64,000 nt of DNA, taken from assembly GCA_022497155.1 (NCBI GenBank), contig MU385727.1:496001-560000 (forward strand), in the 5' to 3' direction. Source of the DNA: Whalleya microplaca. Its lineage: Eukaryota; Ascomycota; Sordariomycetes; Xylariales; Xylariaceae. Positions within the stretch are counted from its first letter, which is position 1. Each line of letters opens with the position of its first letter. This document shows positions 1-13,922 of this stretch, one piece after another. Below the pieces are notes generated by a model. That model was not told where the DNA came from. It saw only the letters and a list, made by a program, of their open reading frames with translations, and did not search any database. The translations under genes were made by a program, and so were the position numbers.

Positions 1-463
1 TATTGCGTTTGCTAAAGCGACCGTTAAGATAGTTGTACATCCAGAGCTTTATTACTGCATTGGTACATGATACTCCAGGTGTTACGTATGTTAAAGCGAC
101 TACTTCCGACATTATAAATAATGATCCTTAAAAGAAATGTTACTAACTGGCGACAAGTTATAACCCTTATTTGCTAGACCAAATCAAGTGTTTTGTGCAA
201 TGAGGCGGCATTAATGGCAATACATAGAATTCGACATGAACTAAGTTTCAATATATACAAGCGATGCTGATAGCATGCTATGTGCACGAAGAATATACAT
301 GCGACATCAGAGTATTTACAATGATATAGAAAAAATTCAAATATCCCATTTCCTAAACTCCAGAAAGACCGGCCAGTGCGTACCATACACAGGCGATATC
401 CAAATGCCCACTACCTAGGACCCTACAAAGATCTTATCAAAATCCTTCACTATATAATCGCAG
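1..463. other. left-edge intergenic DNA
   Basis: AT-rich sequence downstream of the GH64 gene. I see no convincing gene, RNA or repeat here; the only open frame is short and looks random. Confidence 0.5.
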
Positions 464-1819
464 CTAAGATGAAGGACCGCCAATGGTGAGCTCTAGGGTC
501 TGTGGGTTGGGTCCGGAGACGACACCGGCTTCGTTCTGACCATCGGGGTTGACATCATCATACGAGAAAGCATAACCCTTGCCGTCGACCTCATACTTGT
601 GTACGATGCGGCTGTAGTGGTTTGTTGGGTCATTCTTGTAGTAGGTGTCGCTTCCAACGGACGAAGATGGCTGGACATCGCCACCATCGATCAATAGCGT
701 AGAGCGGGTGAATGCAGCGCACAGTCTTGGCACGATGGCGCGGTGAACATCGTTGTCATCATCTTGGATGCCGAATGCGGTTGAGTGGACCATTTTATCG
801 TTAAGGATCGCGAATGGACCGGAGTTGCATCCCCAGATATCGGCGACTGTGGGCTTGGGGTACCCACGGTTATCACCATCGCACTTGAGCTGGTCCCCGT
901 CGACTTGGCACGTAACCTTGCCGGCGTCGGTCTGCGTATCGATGGTGAGCTTCGTGGAGCTGTACTTCTCCCACACCTTGTTGTTGTAGTCGTCGTAATA
1001 GTCTTCCATGGCGCCGGCGTGGCTGGCAAGGTATAGGTTCGGGGCCATGACACGCAGTGGGTTGCCGCTGGCGTCAGTAACGCACATCTCGTCCCACGGC
1101 TGTCCATCCTTGGCCGCCTGATCCTTCAAATCCGAGCAGATCGATTTGATAGCGTCCCCGCTTAGACCTTGTACCGTTTGGACCTCACCACTGCCAAGGG
1201 TCAAGGACATACCCATGATGAGACCGACAAAGTCGACGAAGGAGATGTTGGCGTATATACCTCCTTCTTCTGTGTTCGTGAGCTCAACGAATCCCCAGTT
1301 GATGGCCGCCGAGGGATCAGAGGGGTTTGCGGCGGACGGTTCGACGAGCTGCGGTGCCCCTGTTGCAGAGGCCACCGTGAAGAATTGGAGTTCGCCGTCA
1401 GCAATCCATATGCGGCCGGAGCTGATATAGTCGGGAAGCGTTAATTCAGTTTTCTCGCCTTTGCCCTTGAGAGGAAGGGCAACCTGGGCGTCGATGGCCA
1501 CAGGACTAGCACTCCCAGCCGGATTAGGGTAGTACCATGAGCCATTAGTCGAAAGCATGACTATAGATCCCTTCGTATCCTGACCAGTTACATATGCATT
1601 TAGTTGCTTCCCTCCGAAATTGTTAACAAGCGAAAGTTTCAGTGGGCTTGAAGGCGCAGTAGAATTGTCGACCAGCACTTGACTACTACCATTAATAGTA
1701 TTGTGTGCGGTGACGATTAGATCTCCTTTACCTCCAGGGTTCACGACGATAGGTGCTGCCAGAGACGTAGTGATAAATGCTGCGGCCGTAGCGACAGCCA
1801 AGCTGAGTAGACAACGCAT
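464..1819 (-). CDS. secreted GH64 family endo-beta-1,3-glucanase
   Basis: Single-exon gene of 451 residues. The longer upstream ATG at 1888 is rejected because the ATG at 1819 opens directly onto a classical signal peptide (M-R-C-L-L-S-L-A-V-A-T-A-A-A..., cleavage near residue 22), so the product is probably secreted. The mature protein has features I know from fungal GH64 thaumatin-like glucanases: an early LNNFGG-x-x-x-NAYVTG segment, WYYPNP, NWGFVELT, PWDEMCVTD, the DNRGYPKPT-x-x-DIWGCNSGPFA block, and a C-terminal KYEVDGKGYAFSYDDVNPDG motif. Members cleave beta-1,3-glucan to short oligomers in cell-wall remodelling or attack on other fungi. Length fits the family. No introns are needed. 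It stands alone, with a 6.3-kb gene-free stretch upstream. The family call is confident; the biological role is inferred. Confidence 0.92.
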   Translation of the reverse strand: MRCLLSLAVATAAAFITTSLAAPIVVNPGGKGDLIVTAHNTINGSSQVLVDNSTAPSSPLKLSLVNNFGGKQLNAYVTGQDTKGSIVMLSTNGSWYYPNPAGSASPVAIDAQVALPLKGKGEKTELTLPDYISSGRIWIADGELQFFTVASATGAPQLVEPSAANPSDPSAAINWGFVELTNTEEGGIYANISFVDFVGLIMGMSLTLGSGEVQTVQGLSGDAIKSICSDLKDQAAKDGQPWDEMCVTDASGNPLRVMAPNLYLASHAGAMEDYYDDYNNKVWEKYSSTKLTIDTQTDAGKVTCQVDGDQLKCDGDNRGYPKPTVADIWGCNSGPFAILNDKMVHSTAFGIQDDDNDVHRAIVPRLCAAFTRSTLLIDGGDVQPSSSVGSDTYYKNDPTNHYSRIVHKYEVDGKGYAFSYDDVNPDGQNEAGVVSGPNPQTLELTIGGPSS

Positions 1820-1896
1820 AATGAGTGTGCTCCAGGGTTTATTGTTTTCTTTTACAGAAACGAACCTGGTATTGCTAACCAAAAACAACTAGCTCG

Positions 1897-1904
1897 TATA
1901 TATA
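1897..1904 (-). promoter_or_regulatory. TATA box of the GH64 gene
   Basis: TATATATA lies about 80 bases upstream of the chosen ATG at 1819, read on the minus strand. The position suits a fungal core promoter and supports the downstream start over the ATG at 1888, which sits only a few bases from this element. Confidence 0.45.
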
Positions 1905-4900
1905 GACGGTAAGGAATGGACGCTGTGTTTCCAGCGAAAAGGAGTGACTGTTCCAAAGAACTTAATGATTGTTGATGTGACTCGAAAGCTCATCATCACA
2001 GAGCGCATGGGAACAGGAATTCAGAGGATATATATGCAAACATCCATCAGATTCATCAACATATTGATCCAACAAGTCTGGTAACACCATCAAGGAGCAT
2101 TGATTCTTCACGAAACGTTGCGATCATCTGGTTACGCAGTCGCATGTCAGACCTCGCCCTGACTAACAAGGAGCGCGCGCGTCGGATTTAAGCTCACCTT
2201 CCGTTTAAGGCCAATAGCCCTTAGGCTGAAACTAACCTAATAGGGCGAACCTACGAATAAGGTGTGAGAGCCTTGCTCCGATCCTTCGCGCTAGACAGGG
2301 GCTTTATTTCAGAGGATCTGTGCCACGTTGGGGAAAAGAGAGATGCCTTGGACTAGGGTTCAGGCTTTTTGTCCGCAGAACCTCCGTTCAAACGTAGTTC
2401 TGTTACGCTTTTGCCTTCCTTAATATGAGACTACCAATTTCGAAACCATTCAGCTGACCAATAAGAATTCGGGTTTCCAAGCACCGCCGTCATAGTATTT
2501 CAATGGCGCCCTCACCTGCTTTGCTTCCCCCTCTCTATCTCTGTCCAAATGCTGTTTTATTAGAGGAAGCATGTGACGAGGTGATGGATGCCCTGTTGGT
2601 AGCGGAATACCTGTCATCTTCCTGGCTTGCATATAACATATAGCGTCTTCCGGCAGCCTCTGAAAGGGAAGCTGAAAAGTTTCGGTCCCAGTCATCATGG
2701 TATTACCTAGTGATACGTCTAAGTCTCATAAGGCAATGCATATCTTGACTAATTAGATACTGTCTGTCCTACTGCGTCACTACTATATTGAAAATAGAGT
2801 TGCTGTTTCTCAATTATTGTTTTGTACTTCACAAAAAGTGACAAGGCATCATTAAGCGAATGCTTACGATTTCCTCAATCATCACTAATAGAAATAGAAT
2901 GCCTTACCTTTAGGTCAGCTCCGGGTATCATCTTCTGTCGAGTAAAGTGGTGTGTAAGGATGAAGTTATTCACTGGATTTATGAGTGTAGGGTCACCCTT
3001 GTTACTCATCTGGGATAGTGCATGGCATGCTCAGTGGGGATATGCAACTTCATTAAAGGATGTCTGACATTTCACTTGCCAAAAGCGACTGTTGGCAACT
3101 AAACTGGCGATATGATTGATCAGAGGATGTCAACCTATGAAGCACAAAGAAGCCAACCCTGGGAACTCGGCCCCACATCTGGCGGCCAGGAGCGGTCCTC
3201 CGTCCGAACTTTCTGAGCTGCAGGTACCGATGGCAGGGATGCCGGTCGATCGTGCGCACACTTGTGTCTCATGTGCCACCCTCTACACTTATTGGCTAGG
3301 CTCACTAGGCTGACAGCACCGCATGAATTTGACAAGAAACCTTACTCGCATATATCTCCGTGGAACCAAACATTCTGGGTATTCGGGTTAGGAAACATCA
3401 ACCCCTGACTTCCGGCTTGGATAGATAAACATCCCACTTTCATACTATATATAGACGTGAAAAAGGGGACGGGCTACCAAATGCCTACCTAACCTTCACA
3501 TATAAACTACCACTCTGTCGGCAAAGAGAACTTTTGGGAATGATAGCAAGATAAGGAACTATGCTATTGATTAACGGTGGGTACCACCTATATTCGTACC
3601 TTGAAATGAAGTACAAAGACATTGTCCTCGAGTCCAGTTCTCGTGGATAATACTCTGTCTTTGAGATTCTTAGAAAATGTTGAATAAAGGAGTAATTAGA
3701 TCCGCTTCTATCGTAGCTGATAAACTAAATATGACAGAGAAGATACCAACGTCTAGGCGAGGCGTTGCTCGAAGCATCCATGTGATAGAATTTGAAGTTG
3801 GGTGTCCATGTTAGCCGCCTAGCCACACTTATACTACTAGCTGAACTGAATACTTCGCAAGCCCCAACTCCAATGTCACCTTGTCCAGGCTCTGAATAGA
3901 TAGTAGCGATATCAATCCTTCTTAGGTTCTTGTTTCAACTCGAATAGGCACATGCGGGGATCCGGGGTAGGGGGCGTTGCGATTTTCGCATAGTCCAGGG
4001 TCATATGCAAGTAACATCTGTGACTACAACCTGCTAATCACCAGCTTATTCAGTAAGTCGGCCTAATGGCTTTGCAACAATCCGATCTAATGTCACATCA
4101 ACGTTTCTAGAATTGTAACATGTACCTGCATTACTGTCAGGTGATCCACAATTGCTATATAAGACTATAGACCTTTTGGGACGTAGCATTATTAGTTGCA
4201 GTTTAGACATGATCTATCAAAGGAGATCTATGCATGTCACTTATACCTAGATTACCAAGTCTTCGAAGGAATCAACGTAACGGCATCAGAAGAGATAGAG
4301 TTGATCTTGTCCTTATTAAGAAGCAGGCTGATCAGCCATCCTTTGGTAGCCTAGTAAGTTTAGTTCCTATTGTCTCCCTATAAGGTCAATTGATGCTACG
4401 GAATGAATATAATTAACACAACGAGATGAAATGCTATGATTCTCTATAGTTCTCACAGTATAAACTAAGTACAGATAGGTCACTGAGTAGAGACCTAAGC
4501 AACTCATAGCTACACTATGAGCAGTAATCCTTGGCTGGGCCATACTAATCAGCTTTATACTTACCTTTGTTAATAGGTCAATTCTATAATTCATAAGCTT
4601 AACTTTCTGTATCGTTTCACGGTTAGTTGAGCTTATTAATGGAAGTGGTGTAGCAATGATCAACGTTGCATCTATAATTGCAAAGCCTGTTTGTTAAATT
4701 TTGGATGAGTGTTTCTCCTAGTTGTTGAATAGTCTACAAGCGCTTTTAGCGACTCTCACAAAGAAGAATAAAACTCCAGTGCTTCAATCCATAGCTTTAC
4801 TAGCTCTATTCATTTAAACGTACACTTTAGTTACCGAGAGGCGCACCCGTTACATGCCACTATCGTCAGTTTTAGCAATTACGCACATCTTGGAGCTTAC

Positions 4901-7900
4901 CACCTTCCCATCGTCATCAGGTGCTTCAAGACAAGTTCCGTTGGATGCTCAAGCCTCCACACCTCACCCCATACATTTACCTTGTTCAGTGGATTCGGCT
5001 GCGTTGGTAGCCTACTTTCCCAGGTTCACGGCCACGATCCGGTAAGACCGGCGCCGAATTAGGACCGAGGAACCACACCCACGCCGCGAAAGAATTGATC
5101 CCCCTGCACGCTTTTCGCCTTAGCGGAGTCAACGTGCTTTTGGCTAGAGCCGCATTCATCATCAAGCCTTCCATCACTGTCGGTTGGGAGTCTATAGGAA
5201 GACGTGCTGTTCACGATTGCTGATCGAGTATGTGTGGCACGAATATCCCAGGAACGGATAAGCAGTAGCAACAGAAGCCTCAGATGGACATAATCGTTTA
5301 TAACTTCTCGAGAAATGTAAGTCTGCGAGAAGTACCTAATATGAAATATGAGCTGAAGCTTAGGTTGGCGCATTTATGTCTTCGGCTTGACCCTCTACGA
5401 AAACTCATTCTCAAACCCGCCTGATCGATATGCAATACAAGGAACTCTGATATCTAGACATGTGACTAAAAAGGACAGTCGTCAAAATATTCAAGAATCG
5501 CCCCGAAGACGCGGATTTTGGTTAATCGGAACGTGAGAGGAAGATGCTGGTGAGTGGATCAAGTTGCGCGTAGGTTGTAAGCATTTGCCCTGCTTGCGGC
5601 CTCTTCAAACATTCGCGATAATGGATTCTGCTGCGATCTCGAGTGATTGAAAAGGATCTGTCATATTGATTTATTGTTGATAACTCTGTTTCCGATTCAC
5701 GATTTCGAATAAATTAGATAGGTAGCTTATCGTAACCGTCCCTAGACATGAATAACACGCAGGATAGTGGCCCAGCGCTCCCACCGACCCTCTGGTAGAA
5801 TGATTGAGACCCAAATCTGTAACACACTGATGTTTAAACATCACTGTAATATCAATGATCGACGTGTCTGTTCAATATGCATTGTACGTGGTCGGGGAAC
5901 GTGGGTATCAGTGACTGGTTTTCATTTCCGAGTAACTAAAACCGCCAAGTTCTCTTCGCTATGGCTGGTTCTCCGGCTCGTCTCTTCGAAGATAGTTTCG
6001 ATACAATTTAGATATAGTATAGACATATCGCCGTACGCGTGTATTAATAATCAATCGGGGGCGCCCCAAAGTGCTCTTCCTGTAGTGACAATCTACAGCT
6101 CCAATTCTTGGATTGTCGTGCATACGATTTTGTTGTGTGAATGTGAGTGCCTCTAGAACTCTCGGTATATTCTAAAATTGATACCTGGCTATTCAGCTAG
6201 TAAGTTGCGCCTGTGCAACATGGTCAATTACGAATCATGTGGATAACTTACTTCACCGTCGATCTCGTAGATTTCAGCTAAGAATCTCAATTGACTCGAT
6301 GAGCGACTAATAAAATGTGTCAGACTAAGTGGGTATTAAGAACAGCACTTCGATATCGTCGCTTGTGGGGGTTTCCACTTCCCCCTCCCCCAGCTTTCGT
6401 AGCTTTTCTCTTTGTCAGGGCTTGCAGTCGCTTGGAAAGTTGTAAGGTGGTAGTTAAAGAACGAAATATGTAGCCATATGCAGATTATGCGATTCACTCC
6501 TCCAGCAAAGCTGATAAGAGAGATCGTCATGTGCGATTTCAGATTGCCGTCCTTCCTTCGTTATCAACCGGGGCTTATTAATCGCGTCGGAAATTCGCCG
6601 TGATCAAGCTAGAAGCTGTCGCAGGGCGCCGCCCGCGCTCGCCGCGCAATGAGCTGCATTCGCCAGGGTTCTTATGGCACCGTCCTTACCGCGCTATGCC
6701 ATTCGCGCAGCCTGACTTACATATACGACAGCCCAATCGCAAAGTCCCGTCGCGACTCGTGGAATCACCCGTAGTATGTAGGCAAAACGACCAACATGCA
6801 GGAATTTGGAGAGAGTCGAAAGTCCATCCAGGTTTCTTGGTTTCTCGGTTCTCGGCCCAGCTCGCCAATTACTAGTTCTTGGGTAACTCTATGGATGAAA
6901 GGAAGAAAGCGATTCTGTTTGAAAAGAAATAATGAAATCTTGTCGGTTGGAATTCCCACGTTGACCTAAGCGTATTATTATCGATCACTAGTCAGCATCG
7001 CCTTCACATGCTGGGAAAAGCTGAAAATGAGGATTTCGCTGAATTCCGCTTTTCATCATGAACCTAATAGGTCAACGCAGCGGCCCTAACTGTACATAGC
7101 AGGGTGAACTTGGATCTCAAACCTGCTTAGTATTTCTAGATAACCGTCGTCCGGCCCACGCGATCCTTCGTCGTTCTAGAAGACAGGCGGATTCTGGGTT
7201 TTAATCCAATTCTGGAGGTAGAAGACGCAGATCTCCTACCACCGGCGCTTGGAATGAGTCGATTAGCACTCAGAATTATCGAATCAGACAGGAATAGGAG
7301 CTAATGCTGACGCCGGATCGCGATAATCGACTGATTCTTACAGCATAGAACATTTCGGTGCAACATGCTTCTCTGCACGCAATACGGGGGTACAGAGTCT
7401 AGACTAAATAGTAGAGCTGAATACGCGAGGCGGCCCGGGGGTGATATTCTCGGTTCCAAGCCGTCAGGTCCGTTCCCAAGATGTGCAGATATGGGGCTCG
7501 GGTCTTGGGGTTACATAAACGAGCATAAACGAGTATTGGCGAGAAAAGTCTCGAAGAGGCTTTGCATAATACCTGGGTAGATTCATAACATGTGCAATTA
7601 TGCATGACGTCGAACAGCTTTGGCTTCAACATCAGCCCACCACACTCGTCCCACCCCCGTCTTCCCTTGACAGTGGCACAAGCATATGTCACCACGTCTG
7701 CACATCTTGGGACGAGCGACTCTCCGCTTTCCGGTCTCCGCACCGCAACCAGCCTCTCACTGTGTGCGATCTGTTCATCCGGTCAGGCTATGACCACGCT
7801 ATAATGTCACTTTTGCATGCTACCCTCTCTCAACCCAGGCAGCGATGCCTCGGCCCCATTACCGGGCGCTTGGGAATCGCGACTCCACGAGTCTACGGTT

Positions 7901-8242
7901 GAATGATACCGATCATATGCATCTACTGTATGCATAATCGCTCACATGAATGGAATTGATACCAAAGTTCAATCCCGCTTTAGACCGAGTGCTACAGCCC
8001 GTGCTACACCTCGTAGTGCAAAGTAAAAGCACCCGACGTATAAGTAAGCCCGTCATCAGGAACATTCAGAGCTCCTGTTAGTAGTTCAGTCACCACACAT
8101 ACCAACTTCTCATATACATCTCTCTTCTGAGATAGCCTAGGTTATTCAGAAGACTAATTGTTACACATTACTAAGAGACATTTGTTTCTCAAAGTCCCTT
8201 TCCGGTCTTGGTCTATCCAATTACCCGGAGACCACAGGAAAG
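1905..8242. other. long gene-free intergenic tract
   Basis: About 6.3 kb between the GH64 and phosphoketolase genes. Open frames are short and scattered over both strands, with no splice-linked coding that I could follow. One small ORF at 2450-2698 is listed separately. A moderately GC-rich patch near 6.6-7.9 kb shows no recognisable protein. The last 150 bases before 8243 are pyrimidine-rich, as expected for the phosphoketolase promoter and leader. Confidence 0.5.
2450..2698 (-). CDS. possible small hypothetical ORF (82 aa)
   Basis: An ATG-initiated 82-codon frame with an even residue composition and a protein-like C-terminal end (YYDGGAWKPEFLLVS). There is no signal peptide, no domain I recognise, and no neighbouring gene to support it. 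It could equally be a relic exon or chance. Confidence 0.18.
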   Translation of the reverse strand: MMTGTETFQLPFQRLPEDAICYMQARKMTGIPLPTGHPSPRHMLPLIKQHLDRDREGEAKQVRAPLKYYDGGAWKPEFLLVS

Positions 8243-10820
8243 ATGGCTGACGACCAAAAAGCCGTGATCGACGCGATCCGGCCGTTCGGCGTTGCTCGCT
8301 CTACGGTACAAGGCGAGCCATTGTCTAAGGAAGACATAGAGAAATACAACGACTTCTTCAGAGCCAGTCTGTATCTCAGTCTCGGCATGATCTACCTTAA
8401 ACAAAACCCTCTACTCCGAGAACCCCTAAAAGTCGAGCACATCAAAGCCCGGCAACTAGGACATTTCGGATCTGCCCCTGGCCAAATCTTCACATATATG
8501 CACATGAACCGACTGATTAAGAAATATGACCTCGATACACTCTTCGTATCTGGACCAGGCCACGGCGCCCCTGCAGTCCTCTCGCAGGCTTACCTTGAGG
8601 GGACCTACTCCGAGGTCTACCCCCAGAAGTCTGAAGACCCTGCTGGTATGCAAGTATTCTTCAAACAGTTCAGTTTCCCTGGTGGCATTGGATCTCATGC
8701 CACGCCTGAGACTCCCGGTAGTATTCACGAAGGTGGCGAGCTGGGTTATTCAGTCTCACACGCTTTCGGCACAGTCTTTGACAACCCCGACCTCATCGCC
8801 CTAACGATGGTTGGCGATGGTGAAGCTGAGACAGGCCCTCTGGCCACAGCATGGCACAGCACCAAGTTCCTGAACCCCATCTGTGATGGTGCAGTTCTGC
8901 CCGTGTTACATCTTAACGGCTACAAAATCAACAACCCTACTATACTCGCCCGTATCTCCCATAAGGAACTCGAGAATCTATTCCTTGGCTATGGCTGGCA
9001 ACCTTACTTCGTGGAAGGTGATGAACTAAACTCGATGCACCAGGCGATGGCTGCCACACTCGAGCACTGCGTTCTAGAAATCCGCAAGTACCAAAAGAAG
9101 GCTCGTGAGTCCGGCAAGCCATTCCGCCCGCTGTGGCCCATGATTGTTCTCCGCACGCCGAAGGGCTGGACCGCCCCTCGGAAAGTCAACGGCCACTACC
9201 TAGAAGGGTTCTGGAGAGCGCATCAGGTACCTATCACCACCACGACCTCAAATCCAGCAGATCTCAAGATCCTTGAGGAATGGATGCGTGGCTACGAGCC
9301 GGAACGCCTATTCAAGGAGGGCCACATCTCGGCCGAACTGAAGGAGCTGTGCCCAACCGGCACTCGCCGCATGAGCGCTAACCCCGTCGCCAACGGCGGC
9401 CAGATATCGAAGCCGCTCGTGATGCCCAACTTCAAAGATTACGCCCTCAAGGTAGACAAGAGTGGTGCGACCGTGGAAGGTGGCATGGCCAACTTTGCCA
9501 AGTTCCTACGTGATATCGTCAAGAACAACCCCAACAACTTCCGTCTCTGGGGCCCAGATGAGACTGAATCCAATAAGCTTGCGGCCGTGTACGAAGCTGG
9601 CAAGAAAGTGTGGATGGGTGAGTACTTCGAAGAGGACGAGGATGGAGGTAATCTATCACCCTTCGGAAGAGTTATGGAGATGCTTTCCGAGCACAACTGC
9701 GAGGGTTGGCTTGAAGGATACCTCCTGAGTGGCAGACACGGTATGCTGAACAGCTACGAACCCTTCATCCACGTTATCGACTCTATGGTCAATCAGGTAT
9801 GTAATCCCGGCGATACCCATCATTGCATAAGCCGCCACTAACACCTGAGTAGCATTGCAAGTGGATCGAGAAGTGTCTGGAGGTCGAGTGGCGGGCCAAG
9901 GTTCCCTCCCTCAACATTCTCCTGACTGCCGTCGTCTGGAGGCAAGACCACAACGGCTTTACCCACCAAGACCCCGGCTTCCTTGATGTAGTTGCCAACA
10001 AGAGTCCGGATGTTGTCCGCATCTATCTCCCACCCGATGGCAACTGTCTTCTGTCAGGTGAGCACTACTTACCACATATACCTTATTACACCTATTAACA
10101 AACTCTCTAGTGATGGACCACTGCTTCCGTTCCTTGAACTACGTGAATGTCGTCGTAGCCGACAAGCAGCCCCATCTCCAGTTCCTAACGATGGATCAAG
10201 CTGTCGAGCACTGCACCAAGGGAATCGGCATCTGGCCTCAGTTCTCCACGGACGCCAACGAGGAACCCGACGTGGTCATGGCCAGCTGCGGTGATGTGGC
10301 AACAGCCGAGTCCCTCGCCGCCATCGACATCCTGCTGCAGCACTTCCCGGACATGAAGATCCGGTGCGTGAACGTGGTGGACCTGTTCAAGCTGATCTCG
10401 CACATGGACCACCCGCACGGGCTGACGGATAAGGAGTGGACGGCGCTGTTCACGGCGGACAAGCCGATCATCTTCAACTTCCACTCGTACCCGTGGCTCG
10501 TCCACCGCCTGACGTACAAGCGGCCCGGCAACGCCAACATCCACGTGCGCGGCTACAAGGAGAAGGGCAACATCGACACGCCCCTCGAGCTCGCCATCCG
10601 CAACCAGACCGACCGCTTCAGCTTAGCCATGGACGCCATCGACCGCATGCCGCAGCTCGGCAACCGCGGCGCTACCGCCCGCGACGCCATCAAGAACCAG
10701 CAGGTCGATGCCGCGGCCGACGCGTTTGAGAACGGTGTCGACCCCTCGTATCTGAGCGAGTGGAAGTGGCCCCAGGAGGGCATGCGGGATAAGCTTGCTA
10801 AGCTTGGCCTTCTGGGTTAA
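8243..10820 (+). CDS. xylulose-5-phosphate/fructose-6-phosphate phosphoketolase
   Basis: Three exons, 8243-9796, 9853-10057 and 10111-10820, give 822 residues, the normal size for fungal phosphoketolase. Intron 1 (9797-9852, GTATGT...TAG) is phase 0. Intron 2 (10058-10110, GTGAGC...TAG) is phase 1 and restores the frame at a V-M-D-H-C junction. The TPP-dependent enzyme uses phosphate to split xylulose-5-phosphate (or fructose-6-phosphate) into acetyl-phosphate plus glyceraldehyde-3-phosphate (or erythrose-4-phosphate), linking the pentose phosphate pathway to acetyl units in the cytosol. Visible marks are the family signature E-G-G-E-L-G-Y near residue 162, the TPP/Mg motif G-D-G-E-A-E-T-G-P near residue 191, and the [14 protein letters not shown] segment across intron 2. 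No acetate kinase or phosphotransacetylase gene is near. Identification is very secure. Confidence 0.97.
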
Positions 10821-13800
10821 GCTAAGCTGAGCTGGGCTAAGTTGGTTTCATAACGACTCACGATGACGAGTCACGAGGAAGAGGGCGGGCTAATCGGTCG
10901 GTGTTGGGCGCGTGGACAGACAAATAAGTACAGAGGATTCGTTTCGGCTTGCATGCACGCATACATGAATGGGGGACTGGTGTTTTCGGATCTGCTTATT
11001 ATTATCTATGGCCGGGTGGCTGGGAAGCTTTATCATGTTTAGAGAGGTCTCCTACAACGTGGGGTTCTAATTTAGATGCCAAGTCTCGTTTTAATGGGTA
11101 TGGAAAACTATTGGTGGAGAGTTATACCAGATGAGATGAATATGATTGATGGTTTTGCTACCGCTCTATCTACTGTCTTGAATCTTGAACTGAAGCGATG
11201 TGATGCGAAGTAAAGGCAGTTTTCTTTCCGGTTTTGTTTTGAGGATGTTGACGCCATATATCTGTTAGGGCTGTATAATTTCATTTGATTATATCTCACC
11301 TACGTAGTGAAACTCAGTTTAATCACTATAGATGCATAGTTATTGCAATAAGCGATTAATTCTACCAGCGACCTACGAATTACCTCGTTTCGAATGGCAA
11401 TTATATAACGCTAAGTTCCAGACATCAAGGTGCCTCTTCTTAAGTCGTATGTGCACAAATAAGCCTATGCTGAATAAAACGCAGTGTACAGTTCATATAT
11501 ATCCTGGTAAGGTATGGTTACAGCAGATCTGAGGACGTATCCAAGCTTGTTAGGTGGGTACCAATCTGGTACACTGACATCTAGGTTGTGTTGCACTGCA
11601 TCGCATTGCATTGCAACGACGGTGTCACTAGAAACTGTCTAAACAGACTTATCCTAGTAACGTTTACTTGAGTGTCTATGGCCAAGATGGTGGGTTAGGC
11701 TTATAACTGGGCTCGTTACATGTAACCTATCACAGTTGTGATGGGAACACTATAGTCTGTTTTGCACGAGTAGCTGAACACACATCCTATGAGGCGGTTA
11801 AGCGTAGTAATGTCAGAGTATGACTACATGTAATTAAATTCCTATGGTCTGTTACATACGTATTCATGATTGCAAATATTCTATGGGATTTTTCCCCGAT
11901 TACAAGAGCCTCTGGATCTAATTCCTTGGAAGCGTCGACGATATAGCCTTCTATGCTTGAATGTAATATCAACGTGTGACTTCCTAGACTCTGACAACCG
12001 CTCACGGTAATGGTATATCTTCAATGTATATACGGCACTTCATCACCTTCAATCATATGTGGTGAAAGAAGTAGTGGGCTATGCACCAATAGTCCTTAAG
12101 ACCTAGGATTGATTGGATATTACTTATGCCGAAGACAAGGGCAACACCTTGTCAATACAACGAACCAAGTTCAGGTTCTCGTGATAATACAACCAAGATT
12201 AATGGTACCTTCGTCTACCCTCGACATTCTGCTATAGCATAGAGTCAAGCGTCACAATATAGATTATTATTACGAGTCAATTGTTGTGTTCATTATGAAA
12301 CATAGTACTTGAAGAGTATGAACTAGGTAGCCATCAACAGTTGATAGGATACCACGAGAGTCGACATAAACATGATTTAAATGGCCCGCCTAGTTCGTTC
12401 AGTTCATAAGACCTGATCACTCTGTCGATAATGCGATAGAGTTAGTGGCATTAGCCTTCGGAAGGGTTCAGTATTGTGCGCAGTGATGCCAGGTGGCTCG
12501 AGAAGGGCCTTTCGTATTGAAAACGCGTATGATTAAGAGGACAGAAGACAAATATCCGAGGAATTACCATGCATTATGATGGAAGATAGAAGTCATGCAT
12601 TAAACTTCGCGAGTAATAATATCTGTGTTCTGTCTAGTCGAAGTCGAAGAGAAGAAGACAAACCTATACATATATCTCTGTTAGCTTAGCGTCTAAGGAA
12701 GGAAATGCGGTTAGACTAGAGGAGTAAAAAGATGTTCTTTCAGAATCAACCATTGCAAATTGGTCTCATGCAGCCCAGGAATTCTAAGCTCTCGAACGGG
12801 TAAACGAAGCATCATGAACTGGGTATCGAGGTGCTACAAGAATACGCGCGAGATACTCACCGTTGGGGTGAATACCGAACAATGCGCCAGGAGCACACAG
12901 GCATTAGAGAAACCATTGAAATGGTAGGGACTCAAATCCACGAAATGAATTGAGTCGCGTGTTGCTATCTTTACTTCAACGAGGAGATATCTCGGTTCAG
13001 GATTCCTGGGCAATGAAGAATATGGAATGAAGAGGGACGAGAATGCTGGGTTTCTAACAGCGGAAACTTTGGAGATGGAAGAGAAACCTGAAGGTGGATT
13101 GAATTTCCAAAGCTTGGATGAATGGGAAGGAAAGCTCAGGTACAGCTTGCGGTATGTAGAAGCTACGTGTGCGAGCAGGCCCGATCGCGTTTGCCTACAA
13201 ACAAAGGACGACATGGACGTGCCTGCACTTGCCCGTAGTGAACCAAAGAATGAAGGCACGGCCGGAGTGGCCGATTTTCTGCCCGTTACGGTGGTTCAGC
13301 TATTATGATTCAAGTGCCTGAAAACAATTGGTGATGGATGACCACCTCAGGCAGGTATCTCAAAAGCTATATGCAGGCACATGCAGTAAATACACTTAAC
13401 ATGAAGGAGTTTCGACATATGGAAAGTACATGTAGTATTACGGATTGAGCCAGTTTGTATTTTTGCTTCGTTTTACATATACTGGGCATAGATACCAGTA
13501 TCTGGAGGCTATTCACACTTATCCGAGGGACCTATCGTGGCAATCTTCTGGTGTTTTCAATAGATGGCGGTCGGCTATCTAATGCCGTAGACTGTTATCC
13601 CCTGCTATGAATACTAATTGATATCATATTTGCACATGTCCCTTGCCGAATTTAATATGTCGGTTCATTTCATCTTCTACATTTTAAAGTTAAGGGATAA
13701 TAGCGAAGCCAGAGGCTATTCAATAATAGTAGCCAAGGAATCAATTAAGTTATGAGTATCATCAATTAGGTTCACCACCTTATTCCATGCCCTTCAATCG

Positions 13801-13922
13801 AGATCGTGTTCAGGGGTTAAACAATTTCTGTTACTATTTGGCTCTGCTTGACTAAATGCATACAGTTTTAGAAAGACAGAAGTTGGTCTCACACTGCCTG
13901 GTAGCTATAAACCGCAACCCAC
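10821..13922. other. gene-free intergenic tract
   Basis: About 3.1 kb of AT-rich sequence holding the phosphoketolase 3' flank and the region downstream of the oxygenase gene. Opposing open frames at 12834-13308 are the only longer ones. Neither shows a recognisable protein or linked exons, so neither is called. Confidence 0.45.

Noticed and set aside
12834..13308. Overlapping frames on both strands, the plus frame containing VEATCASRPDRVCLQ that faintly recalls an adenylation-domain start.
   Set aside because: The similarity is about fifteen residues, no AMP-binding core motif follows, and neither frame extends through plausible splice sites.
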